A DNA stretch of 64,000 nt from Sophora flavescens (Eukaryota; Streptophyta; Magnoliopsida; Fabales; Fabaceae). The translations under genes were made by a program, and so were the position numbers. The stretch spans positions 62,314,200-62,378,199 of the forward strand of contig CM061065.1 of the NCBI GenBank assembly GCA_030762895.1, written 5' to 3'. Under the pieces are notes generated by a model. It worked only from the letters and a program-made list of their open reading frames with translations, made no database searches and was not told the DNA's origin. Below are positions 1 through 11,452 of this stretch, in pieces (positions within the stretch are counted from its first letter, which is position 1; every line of letters begins with the position of its first letter).

Positions 1-776
1 TTGGCTGTCACTTGGGCTTTAATATGCATTTCATGGTTAAAACCAGTCAACCAATTATGTTCTTGAACTCTTGTCAATTAAATCATTTGTTGATGCTTTG
101 GTTTTAGTCTGATGTGCTTTTTAAGTTGGGCATAAGGTTCTTTTATTACAAACGACTTTGTAATGTCACATATGCATTTCATGGTTAAAACCAGCAAACT
201 GCTAATATTTCGTGCGCCTGGCCCAAGCCTTGCTTTAGTCCCACCAGAAAAAAAAAAAAAAACTTATTTACTATTAGTATTTATAAAACTTTCATCTTTA
301 GCTGGCCTGGCCTGACGTGATGATAATGAGTGTGTTTTTTCCTTTGAGAAATGGAGTTTGATCTCAACTTGGGGCAAAAACCACATTTATTTTGTAAAGT
401 ATATGTTACTCTTTCTTACTTGAATAGGCATGGCCTCAAATTTTGATTTAAGCCTAAAAATATGTTAGGTCGATTCTATGTTCTTGAACTCTTGTCAATT
501 AAATCACGTACGCTTAAATATAAGAATTGTTTCTTTGAATATTATGATTAATCTTAGCTTTTGGATGAACTGAACTTTTTGCATATAGTTTTATTTATTT
601 ATTTTTTATAAACAAATTTTATTAAAATGTATAATGATACTCTAACTCATATATAAAGTTTCGACTAATCAACAAGCTAACAAACAAGCTTATTAGATAC
701 AGGGCTAAGTTAGGAGGACCCAATCTCTTTTTTTCGAACTGATATAATAATCAAGTCGGATGTATTTCTTGTTAAA
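1..776. other. AT-rich intergenic flank with short duplicated words
   Basis: No gene is visible. A 25-bp word at 22-46 recurs at 170-194, and a 29-bp word at 57-85 recurs exactly at 478-506, both in direct orientation. This suggests an old local duplication. A-tracts and T-tracts are frequent. I cannot assign the segment to a transposon family. Confidence 0.5.
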
Positions 777-778
777 AT

Positions 779-1100
779 TAAGGCTTAACTGTACTTTTTG
801 TCTCTCAACTTTTTCAATTGTGTCATTTTGGTCCCTCAAAAAATTTAATTGCACCTTTTGTCCCTCAATTTTTTCAATCGTACGATTTTGGTCCCTCAAA
901 AAATTTAATTGCACATTTAGTCTCTCAACTTTTAAAATTGTACGATTTTGATCCCTCAAAAATTTATTGACTAGTCATGGATGGAATGACCGATTTTACA
1001 CAATTCGACAAATTAGAGGTCTAAATATGCAAATTAAATTTTTGAGGGATCAAAATCATACAATTAAAAAGTTGAAGGACCAAAAGTGCAATTAAACCTA
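779..1100. mobile_element. Foldback MITE-like element
   Basis: The left arm (779-960) carries words such as TTTTGGTCCCTCAAAAA and TTGTCTCTCAACTTTTT. The right arm (about 1029-1100) carries the reverse complement (TTTTTGAGGGATCAAAAT, AAAAGTTGAAGGACC). The result is an imperfect foldback about 320 bp long. Termini with GGTCCCTC words are common in non-autonomous plant DNA transposons, but I could not fix a target-site duplication, so the superfamily is open. Short open frames on both strands here are only by-products of the repeat. Confidence 0.6.
781..960 (+). repeat. 60-bp tandem repeat, three copies
   Basis: Three units of exactly 60 bp (781-840, 841-900, 901-960) align without gaps, each ending in a CCCTCAAA word. 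They form the amplified left arm of the foldback element; the right arm holds only one inverted unit. The arm probably expanded after insertion. Confidence 0.85.
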
Positions 1101-1895
1101 AAGGGAATTTAGTAGCTAGGTGAACTATAAGGAGAGCAAATCAACTGAAGCTAGATTTTGAAGCTGTTCTGTTTTTTGCTGGTTGGGTCTTATGTATGCC
1201 CTTCATTGTGATTTAAATGGGTATCAGGTGCTATTCAAAGGGCATTTTCTACTTGGCCATACGGTCTCAGCTCCTTTGGTAAGGTAAAGGAAATTTTATT
1301 CTCGTCAAAAAAACAAAAAACAAAAAGTTTCGTACAATGAACAGGAGACAAACACCAACTTGAGAACAAACACATTCTCTAGAGTAACAGAATGATAAAA
1401 ATGAGATAGAGTACATTTATTACAAGGAAGAGAGAATTTGTTTAGAGAAATGCGTTTGTTTTGTTGGATGATCAAGAATTGTGTAAAGAAAATGTTCTGC
1501 AACATCACTCATTTGAAATATTGCAAATATATATCAAACCATAGCAATTATATTTTTTAAAACAACTTCAAAAAACTTGCATGATTTTTGTACCCTACAT
1601 TCTATACTAGCTACTAAGAACAAATATATTATTAACAAAGTGTTCTAAAGAGATTAGTTAAAGAATCAAAGATTAAAATTTTTTATTGGAAAGTAGTGTA
1701 TTCAATGTATTGAAGATTTAAAAGTTAAATATTTTCCGATATAAAATTTATAATTTTTTGATTCCATAACCAATGCTCTTAGGGCATTGATAAGCAAGAC
1801 TCTGTCAATAATATGTATTGATTAATTAATGGGATAGTAATTGATTACCATATTGTGTTAATCAGGGAATATAAGTAGTTAACTATAAATAAATG
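1101..1895. other. AT-rich spacer, no gene
   Basis: No credible coding region. The stretch 1180-1325 ends in an A-rich run after a TTTATTCTCGTC word and resembles the 3' tail of a retroposon, but no coding remnant supports this. The rest is AT-rich without recognisable structure. Confidence 0.4.
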
Positions 1896-2170
1896 CTCCC
1901 TCCGGACTCAATTATAAGTAAAATTAACCAATTTCACACTTATTAAGGAATTTAGTTGCTTTAATTTAATTGTCTTGATTTTATGTAAAAAAATGAGTTG
2001 TAATTATTAAACTATCCTTACTTATAAGTTATAACAATCAACATATTTAATTATTGGGAGTGTGCATTGCTCTTGGTAAAGTAAATGGACATTAATTAAT
2101 CAAGGGTATTTTTGGAACACTGATATTAAATAGAGTTGAGTGGGTTAAATTTTGCTTATATTTGAGTCCA
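1896..2170. mobile_element. Degenerate Stowaway-like MITE
   Basis: The left end CTCCCTCCGGACTCAATTAT is the classic start of Tc1/mariner-type Stowaway MITEs in plants. It is mirrored at the right by TATATTTGAGTCCA near 2157-2170. The final bases of the right terminus and the TA duplication are not preserved, so the element is old or truncated. Confidence 0.6.
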
Positions 2171-2411
2171 CCAAATAAAGATACCTTTTTTAAGTAATAT
2201 ATTATTATAGATTAAACTGATATTCACTGTTATTGAAAAGATAATTTTTTTTTCTTGTTTATAATATCAATCAATCATAAATTTTCATTTAGTAAAAAAA
2301 CGTTTAATATATGATATTTTTAATTAGTTGACAATATTGTTAAAAAATTTAATACATGAATTTAATATATGAAGTTTAATATATGATGATTTTTAATTAA
2401 TTGACAATACT

Positions 2412-2626
2412 TTTTTCTGTCTTGGTCTTGTTGGATGAATCATGTTTATAGGGAAGCAGATACTTTAGCCAACCTAGGGCCTTTACTTGTTCTTTTCTTT
2501 AAATATCCAGGATGTTCCTTTGGATATTAGGTATATCTTAGATGAGGATGTAAGAGGTTCTTTACCCTGTATTATATATTAACTTTCTGTTTTCCCTTTT
2601 ATCAAAAAAAATAAATAAATAAAAAT
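2412..2626 (+). mobile_element. 5'-truncated LINE remnant with A-rich tail
   Basis: One frame reads a short peptide with READTLANLG, which matches the last helix of the plant LINE RNase H domain; the full LINE at 15.4 kb has the equivalent EGNNCADKIANHG. About 150 bp of 3' untranslated sequence follows, then an A-rich tail ending near 2626. Strong 5' truncation is typical of target-primed insertion. No target duplication could be fixed. Confidence 0.65.
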
Positions 2627-3916
2627 TATACTCACCGTATACTAAAATTAAACTTTATTATTAATGAGTATACAAAAGATATGATGAGATTATTATTTTT
2701 TTTATAAAAAACAGAGTACATAATCTACTACCTTCACATCAAAGCCCCCAAATAATAGTCATTAAATACCATTAATAAAAATCTCAAAACATGTCATCAC
2801 TGTACAGTATAAACCCTATTTACACCCAAAGACTCAATATAAAAATAATACAGTTTAAATTCTATGTATTGTTAACTGACATTCAACATATTTTAATAAG
2901 TAGATATTATTATAATTTCTCTCTCTTAATTATTAAGATATAGAAGCTATTTTTCATTAAAAATTATGGCAGCATTGACTACATCTTTTATAATTATCTA
3001 CCACAATAAAAAACACAACATGACCATAACCATAATTATAACTACATTTTAAAACCTTCCTTTGTTTTTTTTTCACATGAGAGTCTTCTCACGCAAATCT
3101 AAACTTTCTCTCTCGTCTTTTTTTTTTCCTTCTTTTACTCTCTTGAAATCTTATCCTTTATCACAAATTGTCGTGAGGATTGTATTTTTTATCACAAATC
3201 TTATCCTTTTTTTTTTTTTTTTGAAGGGACAAATCAAATCTTATCCTTTATTATGCTACTAAGCTTGCAGATGTAGGTTGCGGCTGTGAAATTCTACATT
3301 CTTAAACAAAAGCCGCAATCACAATTTGAAACCGTGGAGCATAATATCGGGTAGGAACTGAAGGTAAATAAATCCCAAAATCTTCCTATCAGTTTTTTCA
3401 GCAAACCACAACTTAAAACTACAAATTGGAGATAGTAGAAAGTACGTGGACGAGAAAACCTACATAATCTTCAAGCTATCAGCCAACGCGAAGATTATTC
3501 TTCATACCTTACTTTCTGTTCAAATATTCGAGCTGACCAATAATGTTATGGTCATGCTTTCTTTCTTTCCTTTTCATCAATAACAAAGGGAACAGTGATG
3601 TATTCACACACCATAATGACCAAATACACCAACTTTACATTTTAGTTGTTTGAAAAAAATAAAAGGTTAGTTTGTCAGAATGTATATATATTTTTAAATT
3701 ATTTTAAATGGAAATGATGTAAAAATCACGTCAAACTTGTATGGGTGACTGAATGAAAATGTAAGTGCGTCAAAAGCATGATAAAACCAATTCTAATTAA
3801 ATAATAAAATTTATACAAGTGAGTACTGAGTATGTGTGTGTCAAGAGTAACTTTAAGAGAGTTAGTTCGAATGCTCACTCTTCATTTTATTATAATCCAA
3901 TGGATGTTGGGTGACT

Positions 3917-3921
<5 letters not shown>
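2627..3921. other. AT-rich spacer, no gene
   Basis: The 1.3 kb holds poly-T runs (3063-3072 and 3207-3224) and many short AT repeats. The open frames on either strand are low-complexity and unsupported. I see no transposon termini. Confidence 0.5.

Positions 3922-3976
<55 letters not shown>
3922..3976. repeat. (TA)n microsatellite
   Basis: About 27 uninterrupted TA units end in a short ATAATATAAT imperfection. The run can form a cruciform and is likely variable in length between individuals. Confidence 0.95.
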
Positions 3977-3980
<4 letters not shown>

Positions 3981-3985
3981 ATATG

Positions 3986-4292
3986 TCTATATGACCAAAA
4001 TAGTTCTTATAAGGTTTGGATAATTTTTACCTCTCGAGTTAGTTTTTAGGGTCGAGTTATATACTCAAAGCTCAAATTCTAAGATGGTATTAGAGTCTAT
4101 CCTAAATTCGTTCCTGAATCAGTTATTCCATCCATATTTGTCCATGCATGTTCTAGATGACCAATCTTGAATGTGAGAGATACGTGCGATCCCACATTCA
4201 CTATAGAGATATGGCCAATAGTACTTAGGCTCACAATCCTCACCTCTCCGGCATTGTTATGATTGAGTTAAACTTAAAGCACGAATTCTAAG
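3986..4292 (+). mobile_element. TRIM-like small retrotransposon remnant
   Basis: Two similar blocks flank a primer-site-like sequence. Block 1 (3986-4083) has CTTATAAGGTTTGGATAAT, an ACCTCTCGAG word and ends in AAATTCTAAG. The next bases, 4085-4097, read TGGTATTAGAGTC, close to the initiator-tRNA-Met primer site TGGTATCAGAGC. Block 2 (about 4166-4292) has GATCCCACATTC, AGAGATATGGCC, CTCACCTCTC and again GAATTCTAAG. This order (LTR, primer site, short spacer, LTR) and the wording fit terminal-repeat retrotransposons in miniature. Both LTRs are worn and the 5' LTR is truncated next to the TA microsatellite. Confidence 0.6.
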
Positions 4293-4927
4293 AATATTAT
4301 TCAGTTGCAAGCTGAAAAAATAATAATAATAACTAGCCGATTATTGAAACTTCAGCTACAAAGATAATGAAGATAAAGGATTAGTGAAGGGAAAATTTCT
4401 GTGTGTTTTGTCAAGCATAATCATCATCATCATGACTTTCGGTAAATAAATTAAACTGCCGATAAGGTCTTTCTAGCCAGAAGATGTGAGCTTTATCGTA
4501 TTCGTAGGGCATCAATAATTTGTCATAATTCTTGTATGTATGGGACAGTGGTCGTTTTCATGCAATGGGCAGGTTGACTTGGAAACCCAGGAATGGAATG
4601 TCAGCAAGACCTTCTTTTGACAATGAAGGGGGACCCCAAAAGTAGATTCGTCATTTGTGCAGTGTGGGAGCACAGAAAATAAAGAAAGTTGCATCGGACA
4701 GAATATCTTTATGCATGTTCATTAGATTTTACGACCACTTATTATCATGCAACCGAATCTTTCTTCATGAATATTACCGTACCACCCTCTTTTTCACTTT
4801 CCGATCCCCACGTTTCCATCTTTTCTTAATTTGGATGACACAAAAAAATATATATATATTTGAAAAATTTCTCGAGAATGAAATAGAAATAATTAGAAAT
4901 AAAATCAAAATGTAAATATTCTGAAAT
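4293..4927. other. Spacer without recognisable gene
   Basis: Includes a short CAT microsatellite near 4422-4432. Two short overlapping open frames on opposite strands (4512-4694, 4655-4915) show no motif. Nothing else can be named. Confidence 0.4.
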
Positions 4928-6780
4928 TCAGGGGTGTATTGGATATATTGAGATTTTAAAAGATTGTTTTGACTTTAAAAATCTTGTGGATTTTAAAAAA
5001 TTATGTAGGAACATAATGACTTTTAAGACTTTTTTTTAAAAAGGATTCTCGTGTTTGGATTTCAAAGGATTTATATCATACGATTTTATAAGATTTAAAT
5101 AGATTATATGGATTTATATATGATTTGAATAGACTATATGGATTTATAAAATTTGAAAGAAATACATAGTTTTTTACCAAACATTAATTCAAAGTTACAA
5201 AAGCCAATAAAAAAATATATATGTGGCCTCATCAATTTCTTCGTCTATTTCTCCATTATCCAATGTTCTACGATAAATGTACAAGAAGTTAACTAGCATA
5301 AGTCTAAAAATTCAAAGTGGTTAGTACCCATGAATCAAAGGCAATATCAAAGTCAAGGTTAGAAGAGTTGCCAAATATCAAAGGTATTTGTCCAGAGAAA
5401 TATAAATACTCACTTAACCAATAAAATCAATAAAATCTAACTAAAGTATAACCATAATAGTTCAACCAAAATATAACCCAAATACGTCAACAAAGTATAA
5501 CCAAAATAGCATTCCAAAAAATATAGTTCAACAAAACCCAAGATAAGTGTTTGTCCAAAAGATATAGTCTAGAAAATATATTTTGATAAGAGATTATCAA
5601 ATTATTAATATCTCCTAACTTGAAGTTTATCTAAGATGAGCTTTCTTCGGGTGACATCTTCAAGAACAAGTCCTTATTTGCTTTGATATTAAGCAAATCG
5701 GTCGCCATGTGACAGTTTTGTCATCCAAATTTGGGATCTATTTTATAGCATCCCAAATATTACTCTTTCTCTCTTCTCTGTTTCATGGAGCTCTCAATCT
5801 CTTTCTCTTTTCTCAATTAGGTTAGATACTTTTTCAAAATTGATAACAATAGTCCAAATGCAAAGATTTTCTAGAATTTTGGCTTGATTGTTGGTCCCAG
5901 CTGAGCTAGAACTACCATTATACTCAGATCTTCTTCGTTTATGACAGCTTGGTTTTTCAGTGGGAACCTCCGAACCTAAATGGGAATGGTTTTGTTTGCT
6001 CTTTCCTTTATTATTTCATTGTTGTGAATCCCCCGTTGAATTACTGCTATAATATGTGTAAGAAACCTATTAATTATTTCAGAAGAATATCTATTATACC
6101 AATCAACGAAATAACAATTTGGAATGAGCGTACCGAAAAAAAACATAGATTCAACTATTGCTATTTTTTAAAACCATATATATATATATATATAAGCACC
6201 ATCTGTGTATGTTGCCTTCAACCATTCAATCTATTATGCAAGGTAATCATGTAAAACCTTTTTTTTTTTCAAACCGAGAATATGATATATTACCTATAAA
6301 TATGATATATATGCAAGCAAATAATGGTGGGTATTTTACCGCATCATGGTTAAATGGTTTTAACAAATATTGAAAATTGATATGCAAGCATTAATGCACA
6401 GCTAGAGCAAAAGTTGAAAGAAAAAGAGATACACCTCTAGAGCAAACATTGCAAGAAAAGATCGTGCGTACGATAAAAAAAAGAACAGATAAGAGAGAAC
6501 GACTGAGAGAAGAAAATTTTGAGAGAGAATGGATGAGGGAATAAAAAAAATATATTATCGATTTGGGTGAGATTTTGGGATGAGTTTGTTATTTATACAT
6601 TTCACTAAAGTCATTCAAAATCTATTAGACAAATAATCTATCAAAATCAGTAAATTTTTGAATATAGCAAGATTTTTTATAAATTATAAAAAGTCTTTAA
6701 TTGAATACTACTGAATTTGAACATACTAAAAAAAAAAAATCCTAAAATTAAGTTTTAATTGAATATCATAATATTTATTT
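4928..6780. mobile_element. Possible large AT-rich non-autonomous DNA transposon
   Basis: The left edge (GGGGTGTATTGGATAT, then GATTTTAAAAGATTG words) and the right edge (AAAAATCCTAAAATTAAG and TTTTAATTGAATATCA at 6739-6769) look like loose inverted termini with AAAATCTT/AAGATTTT words repeated inside both ends. The centre (5200-5950) holds low-complexity CAAAATATAACC words and no coding gene. The call rests only on the terminal resemblance. I see no transposase and no clear duplication. Confidence 0.3.
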
Positions 6781-7039
6781 ATATTATTTAAAAGTCTTTG
6801 GCCGTAGAAACTTGTCAAATTTCGTATGCATGCAAATGTTGGAACCAAATCGATTGTGCTTTTTGACTCTTAAACGTTTTGTTGTTGATAAAATTATTAA
6901 ATTAGTTGAATAAGATGTCTGTGATATCTAACATATTTTATTTGATGAGCAGAAAATGGAAGACCAAAGCTCCTTGTCAGATGTTTTATATATCTTAAAT
7001 GATTATGGACTTGGTTTTGTTAAAAGGTCCAAATACCTC

Positions 7040-7376
7040 TTTTATTTAGCGTGTGATTGGATAAACAATTTAATTAAAAGCTTATCATATAAGATCTTAT
7101 TGTATGAGAGTTTATGTCATAAGTGCTAAAAAAAAGAAAAATAAAGAAAGAGGTACGAGAGGATTCGAATAGTGAAAAACATGGAGAGGGTATTTGTGTA
7201 TAAGCTCTTATGATAATTCCATAAGTTTCTCCCACTGACTTATGAAAATAAGTCAAAAACTCCTTATTGAATAGCATACATTATTTTTATAAATTCTGTC
7301 AAACACAATATATAAAAACTTATATCATCAAATAAATCAAAAGAAATTTAAATAAATTCTTTCAAATACCACCTTA
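7040..7376. mobile_element. Possible MITE inside LTR J
   Basis: This AT-rich stretch has no counterpart in the related F LTR. It opens with GTGATTGGATAAACAATTTA and AAGCTTATCATATAAG words and closes with loosely inverted words (ACTTATATCATCAAATAAAT, TTCTTTCAAATACCACC). The termini are diverged and no duplication was found, so this stays tentative. Confidence 0.35.
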
Positions 7377-8057
7377 ATGCTACCTATATATATTGGACTC
7401 AGCTTATTTTATAAAGAAATCTTTATCATATGTCCACTCATTATTAAATGTCTTTAATATACTTATTGGATCGTCCAACGCAGCTTAGAGATGGTTGAAC
7501 TTTTAAAATGTGTTTGTCCATATAGACTCAGCATTTTTAGAAAATCTTTTCATATAGTGTTTTATCATTATTAAATGTTTCTTGGGACTTTAATTAAAAT
7601 TGTTAGGGTTTGTGATAGATGTCGAAATACATTCTTAGAATCAGTAGTTTTTTTTTGTATTTGAACTTTTTTCTCAAATACAAAATTGAGAGTTTAATCG
7701 TCCATATATTTTTAATAATCATTCGTTCAAAGCATTTATTTGCTGAGGACAAGGCTTCACAACTTAGTACATGTGGAGTCAATGAAAGCAAGTCAGCATA
7801 TCCTGACAGGAAACATGTCGCAGTTGCGCCGTCTATCCTAAGAAAGGAATAGTAAAAGAGAACTTTTAGACATGACAGAACAAGCAACGATGCTTTGTGC
7901 TATGGTGATAATCAATACTACTTTTCAGAAGAAGCAAAAAAAGTTATCAGAACTAGCACGGCTCAAACAGTTTCAAACTTTTAATGCTCAATCAGAACAA
8001 ATACATTTAAAACCGTTGAAGAAGATCTGTGTGAAGATCCTCTCAAGACCGAAAGTC

Positions 8058-8065
8058 TATAAATA
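8058..8065 (+). promoter_or_regulatory. TATA box of LTR J
   Basis: TATAAATA in LTR J, at the position matching the TATAAATA of the related F LTR. It would mark the U3/R promoter of the element. Confidence 0.55.
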
Positions 8066-9209
8066 CACATAGTCTTCAAGGAATAATATGTATTGAGAAC
8101 CATCTGAAAATTATTCAGCCGATCTCAAGTTGTGCTAAAACTTTCACTTTCACTATATATTCTATAGAGTTGTTCTTTGCTGAGTGTAAAAGCTGTAATG
8201 TCCTTAGACAGTGTGAGTTAACTCAATCTCTGTAAACACTTTTATCTATTTTCATAGAGGTGTGTTAGAAGTGAGCATAAAGAGGCTTATTTAAAAAGAA
8301 TACTTGTGAAAAATTGAAGAGGTGTGTAGAAGAATACTTGTAATCACTAAGTGATTTAGTAGAAAATCCTTCAAGTAAAAAAGACTGAATGTAGTTCTAA
8401 GTTTAAAGGGTGAATCGAGATAAAACATTTTTTGTATGATTCTATCTATTTTTATCCTTGTCTTTATCTGTTTATTTCTAACTTTTGGGGATTGATATTG
8501 AAAGTTCTTAACATTTCTTTCAAAGTTATGTTTAAAAGGTTTTTACTAGTTTCTAAATATCTTGTGAGACACCCCGTTGTGCCCCGGTATTTTATTAGAC
8601 TAAAACTTCATTAACTACTTTCTTGCTTGAGCGCTTAATATGAAAATACGTAAAAGTTAAAACTTAACTTATAAAGTATACAACTTCATATAGAATGACA
8701 TATCACAATATAAGTATATTATGCATATTACAAAACACTATTGAACATATCCTATCAGTAGGATCCCTCATAGACATATACTTAGACAAAATGTTAAACA
8801 GCAGAAAACATATTAAAAATACGCCTCACGAGACGCACTGGCCATAACTAACTAGACCTTAATCACCATGAGTCACAGCTCGCCCTCCGGCTTCCGGTTC
8901 ATAGGGAGTTCCATCCAACTCCTCTTCGATCAGCTCATTCATAGGGTCTTCACGCACGATCCCATCAAAGATAAAATAAAACATACAAAAATATACAGGG
9001 GATAAGAAACAGTTCTATCATCAAAAAGCGGAAAAGAGTCATAGTAAATTATACAGTAATTGTCACAGACAAACAACACACATAACTAACAGATCATCCT
9101 CAAGTTAATATATCATCCTCTACCCCCAATCTCATGCTACTCAAAGACACCATAGCTGCACACCTATTTTCTAAGGTGGAAGTGGTCTCGCGAGAACTCT
9201 TGATTTTAC

Positions 9210-9370
9210 GTGTATTATATTACCAATACACGGTGAATTATATTACCAATACACAGAAGTGTTTTACGTGTATTATATTACCAATACATGGTGTATTATA
9301 TTACCAATACACAGTGTATTTTATTACCAATATACTTTTGTCCTTGTGTATTATATTACCAATACACGAT
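9210..9370 (+). repeat. AT-rich minisatellite inside LTR I
   Basis: About six imperfect units of the core TGTATTATATTACCAATACA, spaced 20-35 bp apart. The unit is close to self-complementary (TGTATT...AATACA), so single strands could fold. The long open frame across it is a by-product of the repeat. Confidence 0.85.
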
Positions 9371-10032
9371 TGTGGACAACAACACCTATACTTGAATCTC
9401 ACCCACCCGTTTTAACAACATCTTAGTACCTTAACCTTCCATTAGAACTTGACACATATTCCATACCATAACACCTCTTTAACATACCTCATCTAGGTTA
9501 GGCACTTCTAAATCATCATTATCCTCACACCCAAAACAATCATCTCTTAAACAACATATATCTTTGCTTAAAATTCACTAAGCATAATAATAAAAACCAG
9601 GCAGATCATGCATAACACAATATCAATCAAAATATTCCAATATCACCAACATAGCACAAAATCAATTCAATAAAGATAATAAAATCAAATCAACCACCAA
9701 CAATATAAAATCAACCTAATGTCGATAAACCTACAATTTCCAAATCGCTATTGGTTTTTCAGAAAAGGTTTCTAATGTGATTTTGGTCTTGTCGATTACT
9801 CGACTACTAGTAGGGTTTAGATCGCCCTATACAATTATTATATAATCTACCACTTATCCATTCCGACGATAGGTTGGTTCTTTCCCCCACCTGGGTTATC
9901 ACCGAACTCCCGAACTCGAAGCTCCTCGTTGTCACACCACAAAGTACTCCTGCCTGCCCCTGGCCCTTTCTTCAACCTCTAGCCCCTTCACCCCCGTCTT
10001 CTACCTCATCCCCCTCTTCTTTACCTTCGTAG

Positions 10033-11452
10033 AAGAAATCCTTTGCCCAGGCACTCTCTAATTCCTTTGACATACCTATCAGTCAATTGCCCAAGCCGCG
10101 GTTGATAGGAGACTCAATTTCTATAAAGATCTCTGAAGAGGAATACAAGATTGGATTAGAAAGTAGCAAGAGCAGTTTACACGGTCGTTTAATCCTTCAG
10201 AAAGGTAATCAACCAATTAAGTTTCATGACTTAAGAGATAAGTTATCGAAACTATGGAAACCAATTGGACAATGGCGCATGATCTCTTTGGGTAAAGGAT
10301 ATTATGAATTCAATTTCGCATCCTTAGAAGATCTACGTAGTGTCTGGACTGTTGGTTCATGGAATTTACAACCAGGCATGCTTAGACTCTATCAATGGAG
10401 TCCAGACTTTAATCCCAACCTTCAGAAACAAACTCATGTTCAATCTTGGGTTCGAATATACGATCTCCCTATGGAGTATTGGAGGCCGAAAATACTTTTT
10501 GAAATTGAAAATGGTATAGGCATTCCAATTGCTCTAGATGAATCAACAAAAAATAAATTTTTTGGTCATTATGCTAGAATCCTAGTTGATATCGATCTAA
10601 CTGGCCTAATCTCGAATGGTATTAGGGTGGAAAGAGATGCCCATGCATTCTATGTTTCAATTGACTATGAAAAACTCCCCTCCTTTTGTTCATGTTGTCT
10701 TTCGATAGGTCATTCTATTGGGGAATGCAAGAGAAACAATAATGGTAACTCGAAAGGAGCAGCCTTTATATCAGAAAACAAGAACTGCATATGTTCCTAA
10801 ACAGCCGATTGTCAAGAAATCAGATGTTGCAGCAGTGGATATCCCTGATCAAGTAATTGATGGCAAGGAAGACTCTGGTCATGATCCAGCTAATGGTGGA
10901 AAACATGATCACAACGAGAATGCAGTTGTGCAACAGATTGTTAATGATGCAGTGGATAACCAGGTAATCCATGAGGATGGTGTTGAGGATTCATCAGAAT
11001 ATGATGAATCAATACATCCGGATTCACCTCAGGCAGCCAGAGTTTTATCTGTTCCTGGATTTCAGACTCCAATAGCAGGTTCAGAAAATATTGGAATTGG
11101 AGTGCAATCCATTAGTCATGTCTCTGACTCAGTGGGAGGCATCGATAATAATATGCAGGTCAACTCAATCCCTCAGAGAATTAATGCAATTGTCCCTTCT
11201 GAGGTGGATACTCTACCTCATCAAGCTCAGCAGGATGTCAGGATTGTGTCCAAGTTCTGGAGTAATGGTATTGAGGAGGAAGAGATTGATGTGGAAGAGG
11301 AATGTCTTGGTGCTAATGAACCCGAGCAAGGTAACTTTAAAGTATTTCTTTCAAAATCTCAAAAGAAAAAATTGAGGAAAAAATAGACAGCTCTAGCAAA
11401 AACTGGTAAGCCAAAAGCCCGAAATAGGGCTGGACCTGTTAATTTTGCATAA
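10033..11452 (+). pseudogene. LINE ORF1, nucleic-acid-binding protein
   Basis: ORF1 of plant L1 elements packages the RNA and acts as a chaperone. The frame from 10033 reads KKSFAQAL, a typical ORF1 start region, and a TAG at 10030-10032 cuts it from a Pro/Ser-rich leader. No ATG opens this frame before the conserved part. Next come a DUF4283-type fold (roughly 10120-10560) and a zinc knuckle CSCCLSIGHSIGEC (C-X2-C-X4-H-X4-C) near 10690-10731. A 1-nt frameshift lies between about 10740 and 10790. An acidic, Asn/Asp-rich tail then runs to a TAG at 11384-11386. Beyond that stop the same frame stays open to a TAA at 11450-11452, which overlaps the ATG of ORF2. Confidence 0.85.

Larger units (their letters stand above)
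6837..8564 (+). repeat. 5' LTR of Sirevirus element J, left portion
   Basis: Starts TGTTGGAACCAAA, the same first 13 bases as the LTR of Sirevirus F at 22401, and runs parallel to it along much of its length (TATA-like site, then a GAATGTAGTTC / GACGTAGCTC block, then a GGATTGATATTG / GGGTTTTGATATTG block). It is cut at 8564 by solo LTR I and resumes at 21858. Total LTR length without insertions is about 1.8 kb. The preceding bases cannot be tested for a duplication because the right end of J is outside the window. Confidence 0.75.

Noticed and set aside
705..959. Opposite-strand open frames with repeating residues (84 and 63 codons)
   Set aside because: Both come from the 60-bp tandem repeat, whose length is a multiple of three; there is no domain and no promoter context.
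781..960. CRISPR-like regular repeats
   Set aside because: There are no spacers; the units abut, and the context is eukaryotic transposon DNA.
3922..3976. Origin of replication or promoter at the TA run
   Set aside because: A plain microsatellite with no supporting context.
4512..4915. Small overlapping genes on both strands
   Set aside because: No motif, low-complexity ends, and a length expected by chance.
5949..6373. Open frame of 101 codons and an overlapping one of 71
   Set aside because: Low-complexity with a poly-Tyr/Ile run from a TA repeat; no recognisable domain.
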